NCBI GenBank assembly: GCA_036939355.1
Contig: JALLAP010000370.1
Location: 1 to 14,017 of the forward strand
Direction of reading: 5' to 3'
Length of the DNA stretch: 14,017 nt
Origin: Thalassiosira profunda
Taxonomy: Eukaryota; Bacillariophyta; Thalassiosirophyceae; Thalassiosirales; Thalassiosiraceae
The position numbers were made by a program, and so were the translations under genes. Shown here piece by piece: positions 1 through 7,857 of this stretch. The notes below the pieces were generated by a model. That model had not been told where the DNA came from, did no database searches, and saw only the letters and a list, made by a program, of their open reading frames with translations. Each line of letters starts with the position of its first letter. Within the stretch, counting starts at the first letter, position 1.

Positions 1-414
1 GAACGTGGAGCAGCCAAAGCCGTGGACCAACACTACGACTGGCAGTTTGTTCGCCACGGTATCAGAGCGTCGCTTCGTTGCGGGGCGGCTGACTTCGACG
101 TGGATGTCGTGGCCCTGGAACTTCCACGGCACGGTCGATGTGGTAGCAAGCGCGTCCAGCTCTTCGATTGATCTGTCGAGGTCCGCAACGAATTCGCCGT
201 CCTGACTGAAGAGTGAAGTGTCTGGGTCGATTCTGTCCTCTTGCTGCAGACGGCTGCTCTCCGCGGTATCTTGCTGGGCGATGCACCTCCCGCTGCCACT
301 ATCGAAGTGATGGAGGCGCGAGCGGTAGGCCCGTGGCGCCACGAAGGCAGATGCAGCGGCGAGGCCGCCAATCGCCACCCATACCGGCGCGAGGTACGCC
401 CAAGCAGATCTCAT
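1..414 (-). CDS. Plastid-targeted alpha/beta hydrolase, N-terminal part (runs off window)
   Basis: The frame is open for 138 codons from ATG at 414 to the left edge with no stop, so the C-terminal part lies outside the window. Residues 4-23 form a hydrophobic signal peptide ending ASA, followed by F24-V-A-P. This is the ASAFAP-type site that directs proteins into secondary red plastids, and an Arg-rich stretch (RAYRSR) follows as transit-peptide-like sequence. Around residues 99-108 comes WKFQGHDIHVEV, and at 124-138 LPVVVLVHGFGCSTF. The latter is the strand plus HGFG oxyanion-hole motif that opens the alpha/beta hydrolase fold. The catalytic Ser, Asp and His are outside the window, so the substrate cannot be named; plastid lipases, esterases and pheophytinase-like dechelatases share this start. 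It is divergent from the gene at 675. Targeting and fold are well supported; the enzyme activity is not. Confidence 0.85.
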   Translation of the reverse strand, partial: MRSAWAYLAPVWVAIGGLAAASAFVAPRAYRSRLHHFDSGSGRCIAQQDTAESSRLQQEDRIDPDTSLFSQDGEFVADLDRSIEELDALATTSTVPWKFQGHDIHVEVSRPATKRRSDTVANKLPVVVLVHGFGCSTF

Positions 415-674
415 TTGGTTGGGCCGAGGAGGTGATGTTTGCCTGTGTTGGCGGCGGGGAGCGGTGAAGGTGAAGAGGGTGTGTGTGCTTGTGAAGGTGA
501 GCGAGGTCAAGATTTTTGCAAGATCCTTAGACTTCACGTAGGAATCAGTATTCAGCGGCACCGCCCAAATCTCTTTTGTCTCAACCCAAGTGGGCAACCA
601 GATGCCCTGCCCTGCCTGGCCTGTTGCCTCACAATCTCTATCGTAGCTCGCTGCACCGACACCGAACCATCACC
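415..674. promoter_or_regulatory. Divergent intergenic region, probable shared promoter
   Basis: These 260 bp separate the start codons of two divergent genes. They must hold both 5' ends. A TTGCAA palindrome lies at 516-521. No clear TATA box was found. Confidence 0.45.
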
Positions 675-1091
675 ATGGGCCTCCTCAAGCACGTCGTCCT
701 CCCGCTCTTCGTGGTCCTGGACCTCTTCTCTGCGTACCTGTGGTTGGTCGCCGAGGACTTGTCGGATGCGAGGCAGGTGTGGGGCCGCGACACTCCCACC
801 ACCGATTTGGAACTCCACTTTTGCCACGTTATTGGCGGAATGGCGCTGGCGCTGGGGATCAACAACATTGCCGCGATTGTAGTGGAGAACGCCCACTATC
901 GCGGAATGGCTGTCTTTCTGCATACGCTCATCTTCAGCGTGGACGGATTGAGCTACGTGTGGCTGGGGCGGGACATTCACCCCGCCCTCTATGTGATCGT
1001 TCCCCTGGGCCTGGTGGGGTTGGCGGTACACGCCATGGAGCCTGGCATCTTCACCAAGGACAAAACCGCCGGAAAATCGAAGAGCGGCTAA
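675..1091 (+). CDS. Small four-helix membrane protein, unknown function
   Basis: The 138-aa protein has four hydrophobic segments at about residues 6-25, 51-70, 78-97 and 104-121, and a short basic tail (KTAGKSKSG). The frame is open for 33 codons further upstream, but that stretch is Arg/His/Pro-rich with no membrane character. The ATG at 675 sits in a good eukaryotic context (CACCATGG), so I start there. His and Asp/Glu residues lie at helix ends (H48, H51, E71, H74, D90, H102, H119), but no metal or haem motif is evident. I do not recognise the family. The gene is convergent with the HAD phosphatase, with 153 bp between stop codons. Codon-level coherence and the repeated helix spacing make it a real gene; function is unknown. 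Confidence 0.75.
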   Translation: MGLLKHVVLPLFVVLDLFSAYLWLVAEDLSDARQVWGRDTPTTDLELHFCHVIGGMALALGINNIAAIVVENAHYRGMAVFLHTLIFSVDGLSYVWLGRDIHPALYVIVPLGLVGLAVHAMEPGIFTKDKTAGKSKSG

Positions 1092-1244
1092 GGCTGTGTC
1101 TGCGATATATCAACTGCTTGTATGTAAGGGGGGAGATGGATGACCAAGCATCGCGAGCAATTGAGAGTGGTGAGCAGGAGCAACGCTGGGTGGCAAAAAC
1201 ATTAGGAGTTATTGTTAGATAAGATTGAGTTGCATCAGATGCTC

Positions 1245-2081
1245 TCATTGCAATGTGGAACAAATAGAATCCACCGCCTCAACGATGGAGTCCACCGTCA
1301 GAGTCGGCCGGATCCCTTCCGTCTTTTCGCCCAACTCGTCTCCGTCGACGTACTTGCCTGTTCTAACGAGAATGGCACCCCCCAGCCCCGCATCCAGCGC
1401 CCCTTTGACGTCTCCCACGACGTCGTCGCCCACCATGACCGCATCGGATGGATCTTCCACCCCCAACGTCGCAAGAGCTGCTCGATAAAACTCCTTTGAC
1501 GGTTTGCCCACAACGTGTGCGGTCACCCCGGCAGTTTGCTCCAACAGGGTCACGAATCCACCCGGTCCCAGGGAGAGTTGATGGTCCGCATCTCTGTAGT
1601 GGGTACCGCGGTGTATTGCAATGAGGCGCGGCTTTGCGTCCGATTCATTCTGCTCAGCTTTCGACAGTGTCCGATACGCATCGTTCAGGTGTGCATAATC
1701 AAACTTGCTCGGCGCCAGCCCCACGAGCACGCAGTTGGGGTTGCTCGTATCCACTCCCTCGAAGTCCGATTCCAGGAGATCGTCTTCCACCAAGCAATAC
1801 GGCCGCAGATCGTTCTCCACGAGGTATCGTCGCGTGGCACCGACACTTGTCATGATCCTCTCGCCGGGCACGGCCGTCGCGTCGAACCCCATGCCGCGCA
1901 GTTGTTGCAGCAACGTCGAGGAGGACATCTTGGACGTGTTTGTGAGAAATAACACCTTGATGCCATGACGGAATAGCTTCCGGCACGCCTCGATGGCACC
2001 GGAGATGGGATCGGTGCCCACGTGCAGCGTGCCCGATACGTCAATGAGCGCTGCCTTTACCGGCTTCTTCAGCCCACTCAT
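1245..2081 (-). CDS. HDHD2-like: HAD-superfamily class IIA phosphatase, HDHD2-like
   Basis: The 278-aa protein is full length for the HDHD2/LHPP branch of HAD hydrolases. Motif I is D14-V-S-G-T-L-H, with the nucleophile D14 and Ser in place of the usual second Asp, as is typical of HDHD2 and LHPP. Motif II is LTNTS (T47), motif III VGKPSK (K193), and motif IV MVGDDVVGDV (D219, D224). The segments SNPNCVLVGLAP, LIAIHRG and LGPGGFV match conserved HDHD2 blocks of the class IIA cap. It is probably a soluble phosphatase for a small phosphorylated metabolite or phosphohistidine-like substrate; the substrate is not known. I start at ATG 2081, because the in-frame GTG two codons upstream is not a likely eukaryotic start. 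The ATG lies 2 bp after the stop of the gene at 2084-2356. Family assignment is secure. Confidence 0.93.
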   Translation of the reverse strand: MSGLKKPVKAALIDVSGTLHVGTDPISGAIEACRKLFRHGIKVLFLTNTSKMSSSTLLQQLRGMGFDATAVPGERIMTSVGATRRYLVENDLRPYCLVEDDLLESDFEGVDTSNPNCVLVGLAPSKFDYAHLNDAYRTLSKAEQNESDAKPRLIAIHRGTHYRDADHQLSLGPGGFVTLLEQTAGVTAHVVGKPSKEFYRAALATLGVEDPSDAVMVGDDVVGDVKGALDAGLGGAILVRTGKYVDGDELGEKTEGIRPTLTVDSIVEAVDSICSTLQ

Positions 2082-2083
2082 TA

Positions 2084-2356
2084 TCACTCTGACTTCGTCT
2101 TGTTATCCTGATGCGGTTGCGATTCTTGCGTTTCGGACGAGGCGAGGAAGTGTTGTCGGGCGCGGTTGAGGAGCAGCACGCCCCCCACGCCCCCCACCGC
2201 CACCAGCCGAGATTCCGGAAAAGGATCCAGGACAAATATGATGAGGCAGACGATAAGCGTGAGTTTGGCCACGAGCTCGAAAGGGACGTAGGAGAGCGTG
2301 GCAAGGAGGGATGCGAGGACGAGGTTGGCGCCCGTGGCTGCCGTCCGAGGGGCCAT
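2084..2356 (-). CDS. 90-aa membrane protein, unknown function
   Basis: Starting at ATG 2356, the protein has hydrophobic stretches at about residues 8-24, 27-47 and 52-65, then a polar Gln/Ser/Lys tail. The frame stays open upstream, but that stretch is basic and low quality, and ATG 2356 follows a TTGCAA motif as several other starts here do. The stop (TGA) is followed by TA and then the ATG of the HDHD2-like gene on the same strand. The two may share one transcript, or this may be an upstream ORF on the phosphatase mRNA. The family is not recognised. Confidence 0.6.
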   Translation of the reverse strand: MAPRTAATGANLVLASLLATLSYVPFELVAKLTLIVCLIIFVLDPFPESRLVAVGGVGGVLLLNRARQHFLASSETQESQPHQDNKTKSE

Positions 2357-2571
2357 GATCCTCTGTTGCAACGTCGTGTGATCTGGTGTCTGGTGGCGGC
2401 GAGAGGATTTTGGAAACCGACGGTCGACGCGAAAAACTCGTCCAACCGGATTACTGATTCCAAAGTAGAAGTCTACAGACGACACCCCTTATCGGGTCAA
2501 AACGCAGAGGACGGAGCCGCGGAGTCGAAGGCAGCGGCGTCCCCAGCCGCCCATTTCATTGCAGCGCAACC
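2357..2571. promoter_or_regulatory. Divergent intergenic region, probable shared promoter
   Basis: This 215-bp region lies between two divergent start codons. TTGCAA at 2366-2371 sits 10 bp before the minus-strand ATG. A related CATTGCAGCGCAAC lies directly before the plus-strand ATG at 2572. Confidence 0.45.
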
Positions 2572-4126
2572 ATGGTCTCGACGCCCTCCCTCGCCCTCTG
2601 CCTCCTCGCCCTCCTCGCCCTCCTCGCCGCTACGGCGGCAGCCAGTGGAGCGGGCCTCCCGCCGCGTCATTTGCAACTGCCCGCGGCGTCGGTGCACGTG
2701 CACCTTCAAAACGTGGCGCGGGCCCTGCGCGACGGCGAGGACGTTCCTCGGCGCACCACAAACAATTACGCCGACGCTGGACGTCCAAGGCGGGAGCAGG
2801 CAGTGGATGACACTGCCTTCGGCAGCGAGGAGTGCCCCGGCACGCCCCTGCTGTGGAAGATTGTCGAGAATGCAAGCGGCAAGCACGTGGGGTTTGGGTT
2901 GGGCACGATGCACCTGCCAGTGGACGTCGTCACTACAGACGGGGCGTACGCCTCTATCTTGGCGGCCATTGAAGGTGAGAGTCGCGTTGTGCTTGCCATT
3001 GCCGTGATTCGTCATCTTTTGCAAATGCTCACGTGATATGCACATTTTATTGCAACTACTTGTGTGCTCCCTTCCCGAAGACTCGTGCGACGTCTTCGGA
3101 GAGCTGAACCTACACGACACGGACGTTGTGACCGAGATTGCCGCCTGCGCCGGCAACGCCACCGTCGATGCCGCGACAGTTGAAGACATCCCCGACCCGG
3201 AGCTGCAGGAGGCCATCCGGTCGAAGATGATGGAGATTGGCGTTACGCTCTCGCCGGACGATCCGGAGGTGGCCCAGTTTTACGCGGACAGGCTGCTGAC
3301 GCTGCCGCTGGAGGAGGTGCAGAGAATTATCCTGTTCGCCAACACCCCGGAGTACTCGGCGGAATACTTGGACACCTTGCTCACCGGAACAGATGGGTTT
3401 GACTTCCTGGATGCGCACTTGTTGTCGCTGGGCCGGCCGTCTGATGGTTTGGAGGAGGTATCGACGCAGTGCGATATCCTAGAGCAGTTGAACCCGTCGG
3501 CCGCCGAGATCGCGGCCGACCTCGACACGTATCGCCAGACTCTCCTTGCCTCCCTCGACGCCGACCTGTCGCGAGAGATCGAACTGTACAGATGCGGCAA
3601 CGTGGACGTTTTTGTGGAGGAGATTAAGGCAGGCTTGCCGACCGATGAATTCACCAACGACCTGCTGCTGGCGAACAGGAACGAGCAGATGGCCGAGGAA
3701 ATTAACTCTGTCCTCAAATCCAACTCAGACGAACGGATAATGTTTACAGTCGGGGCCGCGCATTGGACCATCGGCACGAGCAGCCTCGAGAATCTGCTGA
3801 AGACGTACGGATACACGCTGGAGCACGTGCCCGAGTGGCATTCGGAGAGGGCGGAGAATCATTCCAACATGCACTGCAACGTCATGCCGAATGTTGAGAC
3901 GGGCTTTTTCGATCCGATTCCGGAGGGTGTGACGTTAGCGCCCACGGTGACGCCGCCGGAATTCCCGAATTTGACGAACAGCCCGACACTGACGCCCCCT
4001 GCGGGGTCTCCGACGAGCAAGCCAACCTGGGACGATCAATGGGCCCCTGAGCCATCTGGCAGCGCTGCGTTGAGCGTATCGACAGTGGTGGTTGTTGCAG
4101 GCAGCTTGGTGTATCTGTGGAGCTGA
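2572..4126 (+). CDS. TIKI/TraB-family membrane metalloprotease (2 exons)
   Basis: Exons are 2572-2974 and 3081-4126, encoding 482 aa. Residues 1-25 are a signal peptide. The first family motif is LGTMH (residues 110-114), equivalent to GTxH of TraB/TIKI proteins. RNEQMAEEI and FTVGAAHW (H362) form the second conserved block, and GLEEVSTQC resembles the GLE-QC segment of animal TIKI. Conserved Cys and the H114/H362 pair fit a secreted metal-dependent protease. A Thr/Pro-rich stalk follows, then about 20 hydrophobic residues running to the C-terminus with no basic tail. That end suits a GPI-anchor signal or a short membrane anchor. Animal TIKI clips Wnt; an alga has no Wnt, so the substrate here is unknown. 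ATG 2572 has a good context (ACCATGG). Confidence 0.9.
2975..3080 (+). other. Spliceosomal intron of the TIKI-like gene (106 bp)
   Basis: The donor is GAAG|GTGAGA and the acceptor CCCTTCCCGAAG|AC. Splicing is phase 1 and joins ...AAIE to DSCDVFGELNL, restoring the conserved family sequence. The intron contains two TTGCAA palindromes (3019-3024 and 3050-3055). Confidence 0.9.
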
Positions 4127-4222
4127 GGCGGTGCTAGAGAGTTGAGAGGTCACTGCCGCGGGAGTTCAGCATCATTTCATTAATTTCTGACAATATCTCG
4201 AGACAGAGATACAAACCCCTTC

Positions 4223-5590
4223 TCAGCTCCCTGCGCGCTGTCTTTTCGACGGTCTCTTCTCATCTACGTTGCTCCATTTGCCAATGTATATCTGACACTG
4301 CGCCTCTTCAAATGCTGAATACTCGTCGTCGTTCAACGATTCAACATGCTCCATCAGCTCCGCCAGCGATTTGCCAAATATCTTTGTTTGATGGAAGTAG
4401 CAATTGGACTTATCGCACTTGGGGTCGCCGTACTCCCTCCAACCCAACGTGCAGGGACTTCGTTTTAGGAAACGTAGGTCCCCCCCGAATACCTTCCATA
4501 ACTGAAATTCTACCCCTTCCAACTCAGCTTTTCGGAAGAACTCCCGCTCAAGATCGGGCTTCCGCCAACGTACTGCGAGCAAGAGGATGCCGTTGGGGTG
4601 CAAACACTGTTTGATGGTGGAAACAAGAGGGTCATACGTTTGTGTGTCGTACAGAAGATCGGATCCCAGAATGAGGTGGAACCTTTCCACTGATCCTGAT
4701 TGCGGCGACAGAGAGCTTCCCCACAGCAGCGATGCGGCGTCAACGGCGATCCGCACTTCCATCGGCCTGTTTCGCTCAATGTTTTTCTCGAGTATCTCCA
4801 CGGCCTCCTTCCCTTGATCCGTGAGCAATACGCTCGCATTGAAATCGTTGTCACCGCACGAAGCCAGGGCGTGGGCCAGCGCCAGTCCGCAGACCCCCAA
4901 TCCCGACCCAAGCTCCAAGCAACGAATTGCAGACTTATCTCCTGCGCTGCTTTGTGTGGTGTGCTCCTGAATCAATCGTCTCAAGAACTGAACACCGATA
5001 GACGAAGTCAGAGCCTGGGCGAGCAGCGTCCCCGATGCCCACACCATGCCATGCGTTCCGTCCCCTTCGGCGCGCTTGCCCTCTGCAGATGTGGTGGATT
5101 CGAGGAGTTGCAATGTAGCTGGTTCACCCTCTTTGCCTCCGTCGTTTTCTTGGATCAAGCTGTCGCCCAGTTCCACCGTGGTGATCCCGTCAGCACTGCA
5201 AGCGGCATGCACCTTGTGGCTCGAGCTTGGCTGCGGATCTCCGTCCTGCAGGCCGCCCAGCTCTGACAACAGACCTCCTGTCTTTGTGTCATCATCCTCA
5301 GGCGCAGGGGAAACGTCATCGATACCACCCAGCTCATCCAGCAAACTAGACGACGGCCTCGACACTCCCTCCCCTTCCTCGTCGCCACCGTCACCGTCAC
5401 CATCAGCGCCCACCTGGATGCGGAGAACATCTCCCGGCACCGATCCAGGCGGAATCAATACCTCCAGGCTGGCGCCACCGTACTCAAAGGACAGGGAGCC
5501 GTACTCAAAGGACAGGGAGTCGACGCCCGCCTCGGCCCCGGGCGGGACGGCGAGGTTTATGAAGGTGCCGCCGGCGGGTTCGTCGGCCAT
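4223..5590 (-). CDS. METTL21-like protein methyltransferase with N-terminal VPPG module
   Basis: This single-exon gene encodes 455 aa. Residues 183-194 (VWASGTLLAQAL), 224-236 (CLELGSGLGVCGL, SAM motif I), 255-258 (LLTD) and 306-315 (LILGSDLLYD) are the signature of the seven-beta-strand METTL16/21 lysine methyltransferase family. The target is probably a protein lysine but is not predictable. An N-terminal segment (about 9-61) contains two VPPG/IPPGxxPGD elements like a small beta module seen in algal proteins. It is followed by an acidic linker with two LLxELGG copies (83-89 and 107-113). The C-terminus has C380, C392, C397 and H400, whose spacing only loosely resembles a CCCH zinc site, and ends in KRPSKRQR, a possible nuclear signal. 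Residues 25-31 and 32-38 are a tandem repeat. The gene shares a 169-bp divergent promoter with the next gene. Confidence 0.88.
   Translation of the reverse strand: MADEPAGGTFINLAVPPGAEAGVDSLSFEYGSLSFEYGGASLEVLIPPGSVPGDVLRIQVGADGDGDGGDEEGEGVSRPSSSLLDELGGIDDVSPAPEDDDTKTGGLLSELGGLQDGDPQPSSSHKVHAACSADGITTVELGDSLIQENDGGKEGEPATLQLLESTTSAEGKRAEGDGTHGMVWASGTLLAQALTSSIGVQFLRRLIQEHTTQSSAGDKSAIRCLELGSGLGVCGLALAHALASCGDNDFNASVLLTDQGKEAVEILEKNIERNRPMEVRIAVDAASLLWGSSLSPQSGSVERFHLILGSDLLYDTQTYDPLVSTIKQCLHPNGILLLAVRWRKPDLEREFFRKAELEGVEFQLWKVFGGDLRFLKRSPCTLGWREYGDPKCDKSNCYFHQTKIFGKSLAELMEHVESLNDDEYSAFEEAQCQIYIGKWSNVDEKRPSKRQRAGS
5480..5521. repeat. Tandem 21-bp duplication inside the methyltransferase gene
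   Basis: The copies 5480-5500 and 5501-5521 differ at one base. They encode SLSFEYG twice, in frame, within the N-terminal VPPG module. Confidence 0.95.
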
Positions 5591-5759
5591 TGTTGTGGTC
5601 TGAGTTCGTGGTCGGTTGGTGAGATCGCTTGCATGCGGTTGTGTGCGCGGGCTTTTTGTTTTTGGGAGTGAAATCTTTGCGACATAAAGAGATCTTTTTA
5701 GCTTTCACTTTCACCAACCCAAACCGCTGCTGCTCTCTGCTGCCGAGGCGGTCTCCGCC
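5591..5759. promoter_or_regulatory. Short divergent promoter region
   Basis: Only 169 bp separate the methyltransferase ATG from the first likely codon of the DUF5672 gene. An AT-rich stretch (CATAAAGAGATCTTTTTAG, 5683-5701) is the only weak core-promoter candidate. A GTGAGA donor near 5620 and the TTTTTAG at 5695-5701 could instead bound an intron of about 80 bp in the 5' UTR. Confidence 0.4.
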
Positions 5760-6923
5760 TTGTCGCCCAAAGTGCTGGTGGGTATCATTCTCGTCCAGTG
5801 GGTGTGCATATTCTACATCCTCGTGCACCAACTTGCGCACGATGGGATCGTCGGCGACGGCGGTGAGGTGCACGGTCCGAAGGCAGTGGTGTCACCTCGG
5901 AATGGTGGGAGCGAATCGGCGTCGAAAGAGAGGCCGCCAAAGTTCAAGGGCGTGGCGGCCACGCTGATGATGAACAACCCTAAGTGGTTTCAGCGGAGGT
6001 AAGTGCATATTGCATTTATGTCGTTTTATGCATGCATCCACGACATTCATTTGCAAATGCAACACAGGTACACCATGATGATCCAGAACGTGCTGTTGAA
6101 CATTCCGCCAGAGTGGGGAGTGCAGATATTTTACACGGGGAATGGGCAAAGTCAATTTGGGCTCGATATATCCCCAGGGCTCACGCGCCTCATGGAAGCC
6201 TATCCCGATCGCATCGTTCTCACGACCATACCACCGGACGTCGTGAAGGCGAACAAAAAGCCGAAGCAAATGTGGGCGGCGGAGTGGGTTTGGGAGAACA
6301 TGCACCTCTCTTCTGCTAAAGACAATCAGAACCAGAACGTGCTTATGTTTTCGGGCAACGGTGCTTTCTGTTCCAACTCCAAAACTACAATAGGTGACAT
6401 CGTTGAGCTGGGTCTCAATTACGTGGGTATGCCGTCGGATCGCAACGCAGGCATTGGTGGGGACGGCAGCACACATGGCCTCGTCAACCGAAGAGCGATA
6501 CTGGACGCTATAAAGACAGGAAAAGGCCACGACGGAGAAGAACGACACGACATATTCTTCTTGCGAAAAATGATGGAGACGAACAAAGATCAAGATGGAG
6601 AACCGAGGTACAAAATCGCCACGAAAGAGCAAACGGAAATGTTTGGCGGGATCAGCCCAATACTGTCGAAAATGACAGCCGACCAATGGAGCGACGAAAA
6701 GCTGAAGAAAGGGGCGGAGGAGGCAGGGCCTCCGTTGATCGTGTCGGGCACAATTCCGCAACTGGGAAATGCGGCGCGAGAATTGATGCTAGACCTTTGC
6801 CCCGAGCTGAAGGTGATCTTTCCCAGTTTGCACAATCCGAACTGCTTCGGAGCCAACCCACAAGGATCGAAATGCGCCGAATCCATCTGCGCATTGAAAA
6901 GGGATCGAAAGGGCGGGTGCTGA
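5760..6923 (+). CDS. DUF5672-family putative glycosyltransferase, type II membrane protein (2 exons)
   Basis: Exons are about 5760-5998 and 6068-6923. Counted from TTG 5760 the protein is 364 aa. Residues 4-25 are a single membrane anchor, followed by a polar linker and a lumenal domain from about 62. Domain landmarks match DUF5672: NVLLNIPPEWGVQIFYTGNG, LMFSGNGAFCSNS (173-184), YVGMPSD, GIGGDGSTHGLVNRRA (208-223), and a closing IVSGTIPQLGNAA...LCPEL block. The family is thought to be Golgi-type glycosyltransferases; donor and acceptor are unknown. No in-frame ATG exists between the TAA at 5685 and Met70. Starting at Met70 would remove the anchor and the first strand of the domain. TTG 5760 lies in a Kozak-like context (CCGCC), so the 5' end is uncertain. 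The gene is convergent with the next one, with 33 bp between stops. Confidence 0.75.
5999..6067 (+). other. Spliceosomal intron of the DUF5672 gene (69 bp)
   Basis: The donor is CGGAG|GTAAGT and the acceptor GCAACACAG|G. Joining gives AGG (Arg80) then TAC, continuing the domain. The intron contains a 12-bp palindrome centred on TTGCAA (6048-6059), 8 bp before the acceptor. Confidence 0.92.
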
Positions 6924-6956
6924 ATCGCAACATCTAGTGAGGTGCAGCGGTTGCTT

Positions 6957-7574
6957 TTATTGCTGATCATTCGATCGAGACTCTTCGAACGCCGCTATTC
7001 TCCTCGCCTGCTCTCCCATCTTGAGTTTGTCGAGTTTGAACGCCTTGCACGACATTCCATCAAATGCCACATTGATGCTGCTTTCTTCCTCTGCATCTGC
7101 ATCATCATTCTTCTTGATGATCAATTCCGACTCTGCAAAATAATAAATGAAAGCATCGTTTGCAAACAGATCGCTGCCCTCCGCAGCGAACCTCACGTGC
7201 ACCGCCAGGCCCTCGTCGACCCATTCGGCGCAGCAGCAGGTGGGGTCAACTTCGCACTTCTCCCACGTTTCTATCACTGTTCCCGACAAGCCTTTGAGGT
7301 TCTTTCCCGCCTTCATGACGTCGTCAACAACTGTCACGGCGTCGCCCACATTGAAACGGGTCGCAGAGGAGTGATCTCCCATGAACAGGCGGGTGGCATC
7401 TGCTTCTCTCGGTATCATCCTAGGCAGAGGCAGACTTGCATGATGATGATGTTTGATGAGTGCTTTGTCTCTCGAGCCTAGACGCTGCGACAGAAAGCAA
7501 CTGCAGAAGTGGCGCGGCGGAAGTACCAAACCTAAGACGAGCAGGGATGCAGAGATCGGTGTAAGCGGTGCCAT
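6957..7574 (-). CDS. Plastid-targeted SH3-like barrel protein with Cys cluster
   Basis: The 205-aa protein starts at ATG 7574. Residues 7-22 are hydrophobic, and a plausible signal-peptidase site at C26 is followed by F27, matching the Phe rule for secondary-plastid import. Basic and hydroxylated residues follow as a transit peptide. Residues 74-128 (FNVGDAVTVV, then GLSGTVIETW, then GLAVHVRF) read as an SH3-like barrel similar in layout to the ferredoxin-thioredoxin reductase variable chain. It carries an inserted C107-E-V-D-P-T-C-C-C (113-115) cluster absent from that subunit as I know it. A short acidic stretch and a C-terminal segment rich in Lys and Glu follow. A role next to an Fe-S or redox enzyme in the plastid is an inference only. 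Confidence 0.75.
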   Translation of the reverse strand: MAPLTPISASLLVLGLVLPPRHFCSCFLSQRLGSRDKALIKHHHHASLPLPRMIPREADATRLFMGDHSSATRFNVGDAVTVVDDVMKAGKNLKGLSGTVIETWEKCEVDPTCCCAEWVDEGLAVHVRFAAEGSDLFANDAFIYYFAESELIIKKNDDADAEEESSINVAFDGMSCKAFKLDKLKMGEQARRIAAFEESRSNDQQ

Positions 7575-7857
7575 GTCGAGATCTGCCCGACTGCACCCTG
7601 CTCGCCGAGTGGATGGAGCGCCAACCGAGTGGGCGGGTGCGTGCGTCGTGTGTGGGGGGCTGGGGAGGAGGCGAGGAACAGCAAAGTGACACTTATGATA
7701 CGCAACAGTTTGGATTGCAATGCATTATCTGGAGGTATGTACCTATCAACCGTTGTGGCTCTAATAATACCGATGCAGTAAGGGGCGAGTACGTGGTCGG
7801 TTCACCTTCAACCTTCATCCTTCCACGCCACTCGTTGCAAAGAACATATCATAAACC
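7575..7857. promoter_or_regulatory. Divergent intergenic region between two plastid-protein genes
   Basis: The 283 bp between the start codons at 7574 and 7858 contain TTGCAA at 7715-7720 and at 7835-7840. The latter lies 17 bp before the plus-strand ATG. Confidence 0.45.

Noticed and set aside
552..1031. Long open frame antisense to the tetraspan gene
   Set aside because: Its His/Arg/Gln-rich composition is typical of an antisense shadow, with no domain or start context.
7440..7455. Four consecutive His codons, like an affinity tag
   Set aside because: This is a short CAT repeat within a predicted transit peptide; nothing else suggests a vector.
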